Of a DNA stretch of 64,000 bases, positions 15,815-25,333 are shown in pieces. The position numbers were made by a program, and so were the translations under genes. Source of the DNA: Sphingomonas yantingensis. GTDB lineage: Bacteria > Pseudomonadota > Alphaproteobacteria > Sphingomonadales > Sphingomonadaceae. Location: positions 496,001 through 560,000 of the forward strand of contig NZ_JACIJJ010000002.1 of NCBI RefSeq assembly GCF_014199325.1, written 5' to 3'. Position 1 is the stretch's first letter, and each line of letters starts with the position of its first letter. The notes under the pieces are model-generated. The model searched no databases, was not told the origin of the DNA, and was given only the letters and a program-made list of their open reading frames with translations.

Positions 15815-18790
15815 TCACGCCCCGGCCTTGCCGGACGCATTGTTGGTTTCGGACTGGCGGGTGCGACGGATTTCCTCGCGCACGCTGTGGCCGAGCGCGT
15901 CGGCGACGAGCGCACCCTGCTCGGCCTGGTGCCGCTTCATCAGGCCCGTGGCGGGCGAGGCGGAAGCGGCGCGGCCCGCATAGCGCGCGCGCTGTACCCG
16001 CGACCCGGCGGCGGCGAGCGATTCCTCGATCAGCGGCTCGACCAGGAACCAGGCGCCGTTGTTCTTCGGCTCTTCCTGCGCCCAGACCACGTCCTCGAGG
16101 TTGGGCATCCGCGACAGACGCGCCGCCAGCGGCTCGCCGGGGAACGGATAGAGTTGCTCGACGCGGATGATCTGCGTGGCGGTGTCGCCGGCGGCATCGC
16201 GCGCCTCGATCAGGTCGTACGCGACCTTGCCCGAGCAGAGCACCACGCGGCGCGTCGCCTCGTCCGCCGGAGCCGAGGGATCGGAGAGCAGCCGCTGGAA
16301 ATGGCTGGTGCCGACAAAATCCTCCGCCTTCGACACCGCCATCTTGTGGCGGAGCAGCGACTTGGGCGTGAATACGACTAGGGGCTTGCGGAAGTTGCGG
16401 TGCATCTGCCGACGCAGCAGGTGGAAATAGTTGGCCGGCGTGGTGCAGTTCGCGACCTGCATATTGTCCTGCGCACACAACTGCAGGAAGCGTTCGAGCC
16501 GTGCCGACGAGTGCTCCGGCCCCTGGCCCTCATAGCCGTGCGGCAGCAGGAGGACGAGGCCGTTGGCGCGCAGCCACTTGGCTTCGCCCGACGCGATGAA
16601 CTGGTCGATCATGATCTGCGCGCCGTTGGCGAAGTCGCCGAACTGCGCTTCCCACAGCACCAGCGTCTTGGGATCAGCGAGCGCGAAGCCGTATTCGAAA
16701 CCGAGCACGCCATATTCGGACAGCGGGCTGTCGAGCACCTCGAACCGGCCGTGCGGGATCTCGGCGAGCGGCACGTAGCGGCGCTCGTCATTCTGGTCGA
16801 CCCAGACGGCGTGACGCTGGCTGAACGTGCCGCGGCCCGAATCCTGGCCCGACAGGCGGACGCCGTACCCCTCGGACAGGAGCGAGCCAAACGCCAGCGC
16901 CTCGCCCGTCGCCCAGTCGAAGCCGGTGCCCGACCGGAACATCTCGCGCTTGGCATCGAGGACGCGGCCGAGCGTCTTGTGAAGCTCGTACCCCTCGGGC
17001 GCCTCGGTCAGCGTGCGGCCGAGCGAGTCGAACAGCTTCTGCTCGATGCCGGTGTCGACGCTGCGGCGCGTCGTCTCGGCATCGACGGGCGCGTGCAGGC
17101 CCGACCAGCGACCGGCGAACCAGTCGGCCTTGTTGGGCTTGTACCCCTTGGCGCCGTCGAAGGATTCTTCCAGCGTCTGGGTGAAGCTGTCGATCTTGGC
17201 CTTGACGAAGCCGTCGTCGATGACGCCCTCGGCCACCAGCCGCTTGCCGTAGATCTCGCTGACCGGCGGATGCTGGCGGATCGACTTGTACATGATCGGC
17301 TGAGTGAAGCTCGGCTCGTCACCCTCGTTGTGGCCGAAGCGGCGATAGCACCACATGTCGATGACGACATCGCGCTTGAACGTCTGGCGGAACTCGGTCG
17401 CGACCTTGCAGGCGAAGGTGACGGCTTCGGGATCGTCGCCGTTGACGTGCAGGATCGGCGCCTGGACGCCCTTGGCGACGTCCGACGGATAGGGCGACGA
17501 ACGCGCGAATTGCGGGCTGGTCGTAAAGCCGATCTGGTTGTTGATGACGAAATGGACGCAGCCGCCGGTATTGTACCCGCGAATGCCCGAAAAGCCGAGG
17601 CATTCCCAGACGATGCCCTGGCCCGCGAACGCCGCGTCGCCGTGGATCAGCACGGGCAGCACCTGCTCGTGCTTGTCGAGGTCCTGGCGGAAGGTCTGCT
17701 GCGCGCGCACCTTACCCAGAACCACGGGGTTCACCGCCTCGAGATGGCTGGGGTTCGCAACCAGCGACATGTGGACGTTGACGCCATCGAACTCACGATC
17801 GGTCGAGGTGCCGAGATGGTACTTCACGTCGCCCGAGCCGCCGATATCGTCGGGGTTGGCCGAGCCGCCCGCGAACTCGTGAAAGATCACGCGATAGGGC
17901 TTGGCCATCACGTTGGCGAGGACGTTGAGCCGGCCGCGATGCGCCATGCCATAGACGATCTCGCGCACGCCCGTCGCGCCGCCATATTTGATGACCGCTT
18001 CGAGCGCGGGGATCATCGATTCGCCGCCGTCGAGGCCGAAGCGCTTGGTGCCGACATACTTGCGGCCGAGGAACTTCTCCCACTGCTCGGCCTCGATCAC
18101 CTTGGACAGGATCGCCTTCTTGCCCTCGGTGGTGAACTCGATCGCCTTGTCCTGGCCTTCCATCCGGTCCTGAAGGAAGCGGCGCTCCTCCACGTCGGCG
18201 ATGTGCATGTATTCGAGGCCGACATTGCCGCAGTAATTCTTGCGCAGCGTGTCGACGACCTGGCGGATCGTCGCGGTCTCGAAGCCGAGCGCGCCGCCGA
18301 GGTACACGGGGCGGTCGATCTCGCTGTCGTGGAAGCCGTGATATTCGGTCTTCAAATCCTCGGGCATCTCGCGCTTGGAGAGGCCGAGCGGATCGAGATT
18401 GGCGGCCAGGTGCCCGCGCACGCGATAAGTGCGGATGAGCATCATCGCGCGGATCGAATCCTGCGCGGCGCGCTGGATATCGGCGGTCGAGGGGGCAGGG
18501 GCCGCAGCCTTGGCTGCGGGGGCCGGCGCGCCGCCGCCCTTGGCCGGCTTGGGCGCGGGCTCCATCTGGGTCGGGTCGAGCGCGGCGGTCAGTGCGTCGG
18601 TGTCGCTGAGCGGCCAGTTCTTGCGCGCCCAGCTGGGGCCGGTCACCACATTCTCGAGCCCGTCGAAGAAGGCGCGCCAGCCATCCTCGACCGAGGCCGG
18701 ATCGGCCTTGTACCGGGCATAGAGCGTATCGATGAACGCCGGGCTGACGCCGCCCGCCACATCCGCGAAATCCTGACCTTCGTAACCCAT
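15815..18790 (-). CDS. sucA: 2-oxoglutarate dehydrogenase E1 (thiamine diphosphate-dependent)
   Basis: A 991-residue E1 enzyme that decarboxylates 2-oxoglutarate and succinylates the lipoyl group of E2. The N-terminal FADVAGGVSPAFIDTLYARY segment is the E2-binding part of E1o proteins. It is followed by an Ala/Pro linker, then LGFETATIRQVVDTLRKNY, the E1o block MAHRGRLNVLANVMAKPY, the ThDP/Mg region (LIHGDAAFAGQGIVWE, INNQIGFTTSPQ) and the C-terminal transketolase-like half (HGYEGQGPEHSSARLERFLQ). Two ATGs are adjacent; the second is used because it gives better spacing to GAGG. Position between sucD and sucB matches alphaproteobacterial TCA operons. Confidence 0.97.
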   Translation of the reverse strand: MGYEGQDFADVAGGVSPAFIDTLYARYKADPASVEDGWRAFFDGLENVVTGPSWARKNWPLSDTDALTAALDPTQMEPAPKPAKGGGAPAPAAKAAAPAPSTADIQRAAQDSIRAMMLIRTYRVRGHLAANLDPLGLSKREMPEDLKTEYHGFHDSEIDRPVYLGGALGFETATIRQVVDTLRKNYCGNVGLEYMHIADVEERRFLQDRMEGQDKAIEFTTEGKKAILSKVIEAEQWEKFLGRKYVGTKRFGLDGGESMIPALEAVIKYGGATGVREIVYGMAHRGRLNVLANVMAKPYRVIFHEFAGGSANPDDIGGSGDVKYHLGTSTDREFDGVNVHMSLVANPSHLEAVNPVVLGKVRAQQTFRQDLDKHEQVLPVLIHGDAAFAGQGIVWECLGFSGIRGYNTGGCVHFVINNQIGFTTSPQFARSSPYPSDVAKGVQAPILHVNGDDPEAVTFACKVATEFRQTFKRDVVIDMWCYRRFGHNEGDEPSFTQPIMYKSIRQHPPVSEIYGKRLVAEGVIDDGFVKAKIDSFTQTLEESFDGAKGYKPNKADWFAGRWSGLHAPVDAETTRRSVDTGIEQKLFDSLGRTLTEAPEGYELHKTLGRVLDAKREMFRSGTGFDWATGEALAFGSLLSEGYGVRLSGQDSGRGTFSQRHAVWVDQNDERRYVPLAEIPHGRFEVLDSPLSEYGVLGFEYGFALADPKTLVLWEAQFGDFANGAQIMIDQFIASGEAKWLRANGLVLLLPHGYEGQGPEHSSARLERFLQLCAQDNMQVANCTTPANYFHLLRRQMHRNFRKPLVVFTPKSLLRHKMAVSKAEDFVGTSHFQRLLSDPSAPADEATRRVVLCSGKVAYDLIEARDAAGDTATQIIRVEQLYPFPGEPLAARLSRMPNLEDVVWAQEEPKNNGAWFLVEPLIEESLAAAGSRVQRARYAGRAASASPATGLMKRHQAEQGALVADALGHSVREEIRRTRQSETNNASGKAGA

Positions 18791-18858
18791 CATGCACCTC
18801 GACCCCGCTCGATCGAGACGGGACTGTCAGTGGCCAGCGTTGGCAACGCCGGCCAATT

Positions 18859-18883
18859 GCCGCTCCCGAACGCCGGGAGCGGC
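18859..18883 (-). terminator. Hairpin between sucD and sucA (attenuator or partial terminator)
   Basis: GCCGCTCCCG at 18859-18868 pairs with CGGGAGCGGC at 18874-18883, eight bases past the sucD stop. No U-run follows in the leftward direction, so it more likely stabilises the transcript or reduces read-through than stops transcription. A second imperfect palindrome (GGCCAGCGTT/AACGCCGGCC, 18832-18854) lies next to it. Confidence 0.5.
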
Positions 18884-18891
18884 CAAAAGGA

Positions 18892-19776
18892 TCAACCCTT
18901 CAGAACCTCGACGAGCGTCTCGCCGAGCAGGCTGGGGCTGGCCGACACCTTGATGCCCGCCGCTTCCATCGCCGCGATCTTGCTCTCGGCGTCGCCCTTG
19001 CCGCCCGACACGATCGCGCCGGCATGGCCCATGCGGCGGCCCGGAGGCGCGGTGCGGCCCGCGATGAAGCCGGCCATCGGCTTCTTGCGGCCGCGCTTGG
19101 CCTCGTCGATCAGGAACTGCGCGGCCTGCTCCTCGGCATCGCCGCCGATCTCGCCGATCATGATGATCGACTTGGTCTCGTCGTCCGCCAGGAACAGCTC
19201 GAGCACGTCGATGAAGTTGGTGCCGTTGACCGGGTCACCGCCGATGCCGACCGCGGTGGTCTGGCCAAGGCCCGCATTGGTCGTCTGGAACACCGCCTCA
19301 TAGGTGAGCGTGCCCGAGCGGCTGACGACGCCGACCGACCCCTTGGAAAAGATCGAGCCGGGCATGATGCCGATCTTGCACTCGCCCGGCGTCAGCACGC
19401 CGGGGCAGTTCGGGCCGATCAGCCGCGACTTCGAGCCCGACAGCGCGCGCTTGACCTTGACCATGTCGAGCACCGGAATGCCCTCGGTGATCGCGACGAT
19501 CAGCGGCACCTGCGCGTCGATCGCCTCGAGGATCGAGTCCGCGGCGAAGGCTGGCGGCACGTACACGACGCTGGCGGTCGCACCCGTCGTGTCCACCGCC
19601 TCGGCGACGGTATTGAAGACGGGCAGGCCGATATGGCTCGTGCCGCCCTTGCCGGGCGTGACGCCGCCGACCATCTGCGTACCGTAGGCCAGCGCCTGCT
19701 CGGTATGGAAGGTGCCGGTGGCGCCCGTCATGCCCTGGACGATGACCTTGGTGTTCTTGTCGACGAGGATGCTCAT
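18892..19776 (-). CDS. sucD: Succinyl-CoA synthetase alpha subunit
   Basis: A 294-residue alpha subunit of succinate-CoA ligase, which makes ATP or GTP from succinyl-CoA. It has the CoA-binding Rossmann start ([21 protein letters not shown]), the GGVTPGKGG turn, [12 protein letters not shown], and the phosphohistidine loop [20 protein letters not shown] containing the His that carries the phosphate. The beta subunit gene (sucC), which normally sits directly upstream, is not here: only 76 bases separate this start from the mdh stop. The alpha subunit is inactive alone, so sucC must lie elsewhere in the genome. Confidence 0.97.
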   Translation of the reverse strand: MSILVDKNTKVIVQGMTGATGTFHTEQALAYGTQMVGGVTPGKGGTSHIGLPVFNTVAEAVDTTGATASVVYVPPAFAADSILEAIDAQVPLIVAITEGIPVLDMVKVKRALSGSKSRLIGPNCPGVLTPGECKIGIMPGSIFSKGSVGVVSRSGTLTYEAVFQTTNAGLGQTTAVGIGGDPVNGTNFIDVLELFLADDETKSIIMIGEIGGDAEEQAAQFLIDEAKRGRKKPMAGFIAGRTAPPGRRMGHAGAIVSGGKGDAESKIAAMEAAGIKVSASPSLLGETLVEVLKG

Positions 19777-19825
19777 CGGAATTCCCTGAAAGTGGCGGCC
19801 GGGGGGCCGAACGAAAACGAAAGCG

Positions 19826-19846
19826 GCGCCCGGCTGGGCCGGGCGC
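19826..19846 (-). terminator. Hairpin after mdh
   Basis: GCGCCCGG at 19826-19833 pairs with CCGGGCGC at 19839-19846, seven bases past the mdh stop. In the leftward direction the bases after it read CGCTTTCGTTTTCG, a loose U-rich tail, so it may end part of the mdh transcripts before sucD. Confidence 0.6.
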
Positions 19847-19852
19847 GCTGGA

Positions 19853-20824
<972 letters not shown>

Positions 20825-20959
20825 CTAGACGGACCTAAAACGGCGGACGCACGCAGGAGCGCCCGCGAGAACGGGGGCGACTTAAGCCTTTTGGACCGAG
20901 GGGACAACCGCCTATCGACACCGGCGACAAACTATCTTTGCGACTTGTTCGCAAGTGCA

Positions 20960-21778
20960 TTAAGGCGCCAGCGCGACCCTGGCGGCGGCGTCGACCTCGA
21001 CCTCGCCGGGTTGCACGCCGGTGTAGAGCACGAACTGTTCGCGCCCCTGCAACACCAGCACGGCGTCACCGGTGATGACCCGTTTGCCCAGATCGCGGGC
21101 GGCGCGGATCAGCGGCGTCTCGGGCGGAATGGCGACCACGTCGAAGACGATCTCCGACGCGGCGATGGACTGAAGGGGAAAGGGCAGGGCGTCTGCCTCC
21201 GTGCCGCCGGCCATGCCGATCGGGGTGGCGTTGACGAGCATCTGCGTGCCTTCGCGCGCCTCGTCGGCATGCGCGATGCCGAGCTTGTCGGCGAGATCGC
21301 GACGCTTTCCGACATTGCGCGCGACGATCGTGCCGTTCGCATAGCCATAGTCGACGAGGGCCGAGGCGACCGCCTTCGCCATCCCGCCCGCACCGGTCAG
21401 CGCCCAGCGCGTCTCGGTCGGGACCGCATGACGCTGCATCAACTGCACCACCGCCAGATAGTCGGTGTTGTAGCCCTTGAGGTGGCCATCGGTGTTCACG
21501 ATCGTGTTGACTGCGCCGATCGACGCCGCGGACGGATCGAGTTCGTCGATCAGCGGGATCACCGCCTCCTTGAACGGCATCGACACCGCGCAGCCGCGGA
21601 TGCCGAGCGCGCGGATGCCGCGCACCGCCCCCTCGATATCGGTGGTCGTGAACGCCTTGTAGACATAGTCGAGGCCCAGCGCCTCGAAGAGGTGGTTCTG
21701 GAACCGCGTGCCGAAATTGCCCGGCCGCGCCGACAGCGACATGCAGAGCCGGGTGTTGCGGTTGATGCGCGCGGTCAT
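20960..21778 (-). CDS. Shikimate dehydrogenase-like oxidoreductase
   Basis: A 272-residue member of the shikimate dehydrogenase superfamily, closest in appearance to the SdhL/HI0607-type branch rather than classical AroE. The start contains CMSLSARPGNFGTRFQNHLF, followed by KAFTTTDIEGAVRGIRALGI and GCAVSMPFKEAVIP with the conserved lysine; VNTIVNTDGHLKGYNTDY is the substrate region and ALTGAGGMAKAVASAL the nucleotide loop. The family reduces 3-dehydroshikimate poorly and its natural substrate is debated, so I leave out a gene symbol. It is the last gene of the sdhB-thioesterase-zapE unit; its ATG overlaps the zapE stop (ATGA). Confidence 0.88.
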   Translation of the reverse strand: MTARINRNTRLCMSLSARPGNFGTRFQNHLFEALGLDYVYKAFTTTDIEGAVRGIRALGIRGCAVSMPFKEAVIPLIDELDPSAASIGAVNTIVNTDGHLKGYNTDYLAVVQLMQRHAVPTETRWALTGAGGMAKAVASALVDYGYANGTIVARNVGKRRDLADKLGIAHADEAREGTQMLVNATPIGMAGGTEADALPFPLQSIAASEIVFDVVAIPPETPLIRAARDLGKRVITGDAVLVLQGREQFVLYTGVQPGEVEVDAAARVALAP

Positions 21779-22893
21779 GCGGGCTCTCCCTTGCCATGGC
21801 CGAGCGCCAGATACTCGTCGGACCGCATTTCGTTCAACCGGCTGACGGTCCGTTCGAACTCGAACGCGCCGTCGCCCTTCTCGTAAAGCTGTTCGGGGGC
21901 CGCATCGGCGGCGGCGAGCAGCTTGACCTTGTGCTCATAGAGCGCGTCGATCAGCGTGACGAAGCGCGCCGCCTCGTTGCGGTTGTCCGGGCCGAGCCGG
22001 GGGATGCCGACGAGGATGACGGTGTGGAATCGCCGCGCGACCGCGAGGTAATCGGGCGCGCCGCGTGCCTCGCCGCACAGGCGCTTGAAGCTGAACACGG
22101 CGACGCCCTTCAGGCACTTGGGCACGTGCAACGTCCGGCCGCCGAGGTCGAGGTCGCAGGTCGGCACATGCGCCTTATCCTCGACCGGATAGTCGGTGAG
22201 GCGGAAGAAGGCGTCGGAGAGCGTCTTCGTCGCCTCGGCCCCGTTGGGCACCAGCCAGGTCTCGATACTGCCCAGCCGGTCGCGGCGATAATCGACCGGG
22301 CCGTTGAGCGATAGCACGTCCATCTTTTCGCGAATCAGGCCGATGAAGGGCAGGAAATGCTCCCGGTTGAGCCCGTCCTTGTAGAGATCCTCGGGCACGC
22401 GGTTCGAGGTCGCGACGACGGTCAGGCCGTGCTCCATCATCGCGGTGAACAGCCGCGACAGGATCATCGCGTCGGCCGAATTGTTGATGACCATCTCGTC
22501 GAAGGCGAGCAGGCGCGTCTCGCCCACCATCGCCGCGGCGACGGGTGGGATGGGGTCGCCGCTTTCCTTCGCCCGCTCCTTGTGCAGGCGGGCATGCACC
22601 TCGATCATGAAGGCGTGGAAATGGACGCGGCGCTTTCGGCGGATGGGGAGCTGGTCGAAGAACAGGTCCATCAGCATCGACTTGCCGCGCCCGACCCCGC
22701 CCCACAGGTAGACGCCGCGCGGCGGCGCGGGGGCACGGCCGAGCATCTTCCACAGCACGCTGCCGCGCTTCGGTACTGCGGTCAGTTCGGCGGCGAGCGT
22801 GTCGAGGCGCGCGGCGGCCGCCTCCTGATCCGCGTCGGGCTTGAGTTCGCCGCGCTGGACGAGGGCGCGATAGGCGTTGAGGACATCGGTCAT
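21775..22893 (-). CDS. zapE: Cell division protein ZapE / AFG1-type ATPase
   Basis: A 372-residue AFG1-family AAA-like ATPase. Walker A is GGVGRGKSMLMDLFF, followed by the family block RRVHFHAFMIEVHARLH, Walker B LLAFDEMVINNSADAMIL and the VVATSNRVPEDLYKDGLNR sensor region. In enterobacteria ZapE destabilises FtsZ rings during late division or low oxygen; the mitochondrial homologue handles oxidative-phosphorylation subunits. The ATG at 22893 overlaps the thioesterase stop (ATGA) and was preferred to an upstream in-frame start. Its neighbour two genes up is sdhB, a respiratory subunit, an arrangement that fits the AFG1 link to respiratory-complex quality control (inference). Confidence 0.93.
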   Translation of the reverse strand: MTDVLNAYRALVQRGELKPDADQEAAAARLDTLAAELTAVPKRGSVLWKMLGRAPAPPRGVYLWGGVGRGKSMLMDLFFDQLPIRRKRRVHFHAFMIEVHARLHKERAKESGDPIPPVAAAMVGETRLLAFDEMVINNSADAMILSRLFTAMMEHGLTVVATSNRVPEDLYKDGLNREHFLPFIGLIREKMDVLSLNGPVDYRRDRLGSIETWLVPNGAEATKTLSDAFFRLTDYPVEDKAHVPTCDLDLGGRTLHVPKCLKGVAVFSFKRLCGEARGAPDYLAVARRFHTVILVGIPRLGPDNRNEAARFVTLIDALYEHKVKLLAAADAAPEQLYEKGDGAFEFERTVSRLNEMRSDEYLALGHGKGEPA

Positions 22894-23357
22894 TTGCGCG
22901 CGGTCGCGGTGAAGCTGACGCACGGGCGGCCATTCTGCACGATCAGCCCGCGGACGAAGAAGAGGCGGCCGGTTTCGCGGAGCAATTCGACTTCCGCCTC
23001 GACCGGGTGCGCCGCGTCGGCACCGTCGATGAATTGCGCGGACAGATCGACGGTCGAGGCGAAGCCCTCGTCGGCGATGCCGAGTATTCGGGCAGCAGCG
23101 AACACCGCCACATCGGCGAAACCCAACAGTGCGCCGCCATGGACGTGGTCGCGAAGGTTCGAATGAACGCGCTGCGGCACCATCCGCACGCAGGCACAGC
23201 CCTCACGCTCGACCCGAACCGACAGGGGGGCAAGAAACGTGTTGTAGCGAGTAGGATCGGCCATTTCCCAGCGATGCCAGCCGGGAAGATCGGGATCGGG
23301 GAAGAAACGGAAGGGGGGCGGCGCGTCGTCCGCGGCCGCCCCGGTTTGGTCGGGCAT
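22890..23357 (-). CDS. Hotdog-fold thioesterase (PaaI-like)
   Basis: A 155-residue single hotdog domain. The family motif is NLRDHVHGGALLGFADVAVF, where the HGG turn and nearby acidic residue line the active site, then ASTVDLSAQFIDGADA and ELLRETGRLFFVRGLI. PaaI/YbgC-type enzymes hydrolyse acyl-CoA or aryl-CoA thioesters; the substrate is not readable here. Its ATG shares one base with the sdhB stop (TGATG, 23355-23359) and its stop overlaps the zapE start, so it is translated in chain with both. Confidence 0.87.
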   Translation of the reverse strand: MPDQTGAAADDAPPPFRFFPDPDLPGWHRWEMADPTRYNTFLAPLSVRVEREGCACVRMVPQRVHSNLRDHVHGGALLGFADVAVFAAARILGIADEGFASTVDLSAQFIDGADAAHPVEAEVELLRETGRLFFVRGLIVQNGRPCVSFTATARK

Positions 23358-24142
23358 CAGACGATGCGCTCGACTTCCATCTTCTTGATCTCCGCGATCG
23401 CCTTGGCCGGGTTGAGACCCTTGGGACAGACGTTCGCGCAGTTCATGATCGTATGGCAGCGATAGAGGCGGAACGGGTCCTCGAGGTCGTCGAGCCGCTC
23501 GCCCGTCATCTCGTCGCGGCTGTCGGCGAGCCAGCGATACGCCTGAAGCAGGATCGCCGGCCCGAGGAACTTGTCGCTGTTCCACCAATAGCTGGGGCAC
23601 GAGGTCGAGCAGCAGGCGCACAGGATGCACTCGTAGAGGCCGTCGAGCTTCGCGCGATCCTCCGGCGACTGGAGCCGCTCCTTGCCCGAGGGCGGCGGCG
23701 TCACCGTCTGAAGCCACGGCTTGATCGAGGCGTACTGCGCATAGAAATGCGTGAAGTCGGGGACGAGATCCTTGATGACGTCCATGTGCGGCAGCGGCGT
23801 GATGCGGATATCGCCCTTGATATCCTCGATCGCGGTCGTGCAGGCGAGGCCGTTCTTGCCCGCGATGTTCATCGAGCACGAGCCGCAAATCCCCTCGCGG
23901 CACGAGCGGCGGAAGGTGAGACTGGGGTCCTGCTCGCCCTTCATCTTGATGAGCGCGTCGAGCACCATCGGGCCGCAATCGTCGAGATCGATCTCGAACG
24001 TGTCGTAGCGCGGATTGGCGCCGGCATCGGGATCGTAGCGATAGATCTTGAAGCGTTTGATCCGCTTGGCACCCGCGGGCGCGCGGTGGACGTGCCCTTC
24101 CTTCTTGATGACGCTGTTCTTGGGGAGGGTGAAGGTCGCCAT
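23357..24142 (-). CDS. sdhB: Succinate dehydrogenase iron-sulfur subunit
   Basis: A 261-residue SdhB. The N-terminal ferredoxin domain has the 2Fe-2S ligands in [15 protein letters not shown] and the later cysteine of NGLACTT; the C-terminal domain has [15 protein letters not shown] and [17 protein letters not shown] for the 4Fe-4S and 3Fe-4S clusters. It passes electrons from the flavoprotein SdhA to ubiquinone at the membrane anchor. The ATG at 24142 was preferred to a TTG four codons earlier. SdhA and the anchors SdhC/SdhD are not beside it: the next gene upstream is a sugar kinase. It starts a coupled unit with a thioesterase, zapE and a shikimate-dehydrogenase-like gene. Confidence 0.97.
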   Translation of the reverse strand: MATFTLPKNSVIKKEGHVHRAPAGAKRIKRFKIYRYDPDAGANPRYDTFEIDLDDCGPMVLDALIKMKGEQDPSLTFRRSCREGICGSCSMNIAGKNGLACTTAIEDIKGDIRITPLPHMDVIKDLVPDFTHFYAQYASIKPWLQTVTPPPSGKERLQSPEDRAKLDGLYECILCACCSTSCPSYWWNSDKFLGPAILLQAYRWLADSRDEMTGERLDDLEDPFRLYRCHTIMNCANVCPKGLNPAKAIAEIKKMEVERIV

Positions 24143-24234
24143 GATCCGTCTCAATCGCTGTTGCCATCCGAGGTAGCGTCCGGGACGCCGCCTTCAAGGC
24201 CGAAACCGCCGATACAGGACCCGTGCTGCATTGC

Positions 24235-24258
24235 AAACCCGGACCGTTGGCCGGGTTT
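24235..24258 (-). terminator. Hairpin at the end of kdgK
   Basis: AAACCCGG (24235-24242) pairs with CCGGGTTT (24251-24258). The stem overlaps the last two bases of the kdgK stop codon. The leftward exit is TTTGCAATGC, a weak U-tail, so termination may be partial. Confidence 0.5.
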
Positions 24259-25246
24259 AACGCCGCACGTCGCGTGCGCCCGCCTGAAACGCGGCGAGGT
24301 CGGCGCGGGTGAAGCGGGAGAAGTCGCCGGGCAGGCTGTGCTTGAGCGCAGCGAGCGCCAGCCCCGCCTCGACCGTCTCTTGCGGCGTCAGGCCGGCATG
24401 GAGGCCGTGGAGGATGCCCGCCGCGAACGCATCGCCGCCGCCGATCCGGTCGACGATGCCGGTGACCGCGATCTCCTCGGTTTCGTACGCGGCGTCCGGC
24501 GTATCGAATCGCGCGGACAGGCGGTGGTGGTCGGCGTCGATGACCGTCCGCGCGGTCGAAGCGATGACGGTGAGGTTGGGGAAGGCCGCGAACGCCACCT
24601 CTGCCGCCGCGCGCGCCTCGCGCACGTTGCGGCCGGTCAGCAGCGCCACGTCGCGGTGGTTGCCGAAGAACAGATCGGCCTGCGCCACCAATTCGGTCAG
24701 CACGCCGCGCGGGTCGCTGGCCCAGCTTTCCCACAAGCGCGCGCGGTAATTGCCGTCGAACGAGACGGGCACACCTGCTGCCCGAGCTGCACGTGCTGCC
24801 GCCAGCGCGTGCGCGGCGCTAGCCTGGCCGAGCGCGGGGGTGATCCCCGACAGATGCAGGCGCGCCGCTCCCTCGAGCAAGGCGGGCCAGTCGTAGTCGC
24901 TCGCCTCTACGAACGCCGATCCGGCGCGGTCGTAAACGATGTCGGCGGCGCGCACGCCCGCGCCCGGGGAAAGGAAATAGAGACCCATCCGCCCCGGCCC
25001 GGTCGTCACGCGCGCGGTATCGACCCCCGCCGCGCGCATCGCCGCGACCGCGCCGCGGCCCAGCGCATTGTCGGGCAGGGTGCTGACCAGCGCGGTCGGG
25101 TGATCGAGCGCGGCGAGACCCGCAGCCACGTTCGCCTCCGCCCCGCCGACGACGATATCGAGTCGGGGCGACTGCATCAGCAATTCGCGGCCCGGCGCGG
25201 ACAGGCGGAGCAGCAATTCGCCGAAGCAGACGATCGGTCCTGACAT
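24257..25246 (-). CDS. kdgK: 2-keto-3-deoxygluconate kinase
   Basis: A 329-residue PfkB/ribokinase-family sugar kinase. The start CFGELLLRLSAPG and the VVGGAEANVAAGLAAL motif are the usual first signature; the second signature with the catalytic Asp is DRIGGGDAFAAGILHGL. It phosphorylates 2-keto-3-deoxygluconate to KDPG, the step that joins glucuronate breakdown to the Entner-Doudoroff aldolase. Substrate assignment rests on this sequence type and on the divergent uxaC and fructuronate reductase genes. GGGAGAGG precedes the ATG. It shares an 87-base control region with uxaC that contains a palindromic LacI-type operator. Confidence 0.9.
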   Translation of the reverse strand: MSGPIVCFGELLLRLSAPGRELLMQSPRLDIVVGGAEANVAAGLAALDHPTALVSTLPDNALGRGAVAAMRAAGVDTARVTTGPGRMGLYFLSPGAGVRAADIVYDRAGSAFVEASDYDWPALLEGAARLHLSGITPALGQASAAHALAAARAARAAGVPVSFDGNYRARLWESWASDPRGVLTELVAQADLFFGNHRDVALLTGRNVREARAAAEVAFAAFPNLTVIASTARTVIDADHHRLSARFDTPDAAYETEEIAVTGIVDRIGGGDAFAAGILHGLHAGLTPQETVEAGLALAALKHSLPGDFSRFTRADLAAFQAGARDVRR

Positions 25247-25287
25247 ACCCTCTCCCTACGCGCTGGCCTTGCCGATCGCTAGTCCGT

Positions 25288-25301
25288 TGCCAGCGCTGGC
25301 A
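25288..25301. promoter_or_regulatory. LacI-family operator between kdgK and uxaC
   Basis: TGCCAGCGCTGGCA is a perfect 14-base palindrome with the central CG step typical of LacI-family operators. It lies in the 87-base divergent gap. A copy with one mismatch (TGCCAGCGCTAGCA) lies in front of the local lacI-type gene, which supports it as that regulator's site. Binding here would repress kdgK and the uxaC operon together. Confidence 0.8.
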
Positions 25302-25333
25302 CAAGCGGCTATCGCAATGGCGAGGAGAGGAAG

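Noticed and set aside
18832..18845. GGCCAGCGTTGGCA, similar to the LacI operator
   Set aside because: It is part of a larger hairpin between sucD and sucA, has a different centre and no link to uronate genes.
16400..19303. Plus-strand open frame of 967 codons opposite sucA and sucD
   Set aside because: Antisense shadow of two certain TCA-cycle genes, with no recognisable domain.
23453..25243. Plus-strand open frame opposite sdhB and kdgK
   Set aside because: Antisense shadow; composition is not protein-like and it would erase two secure genes.
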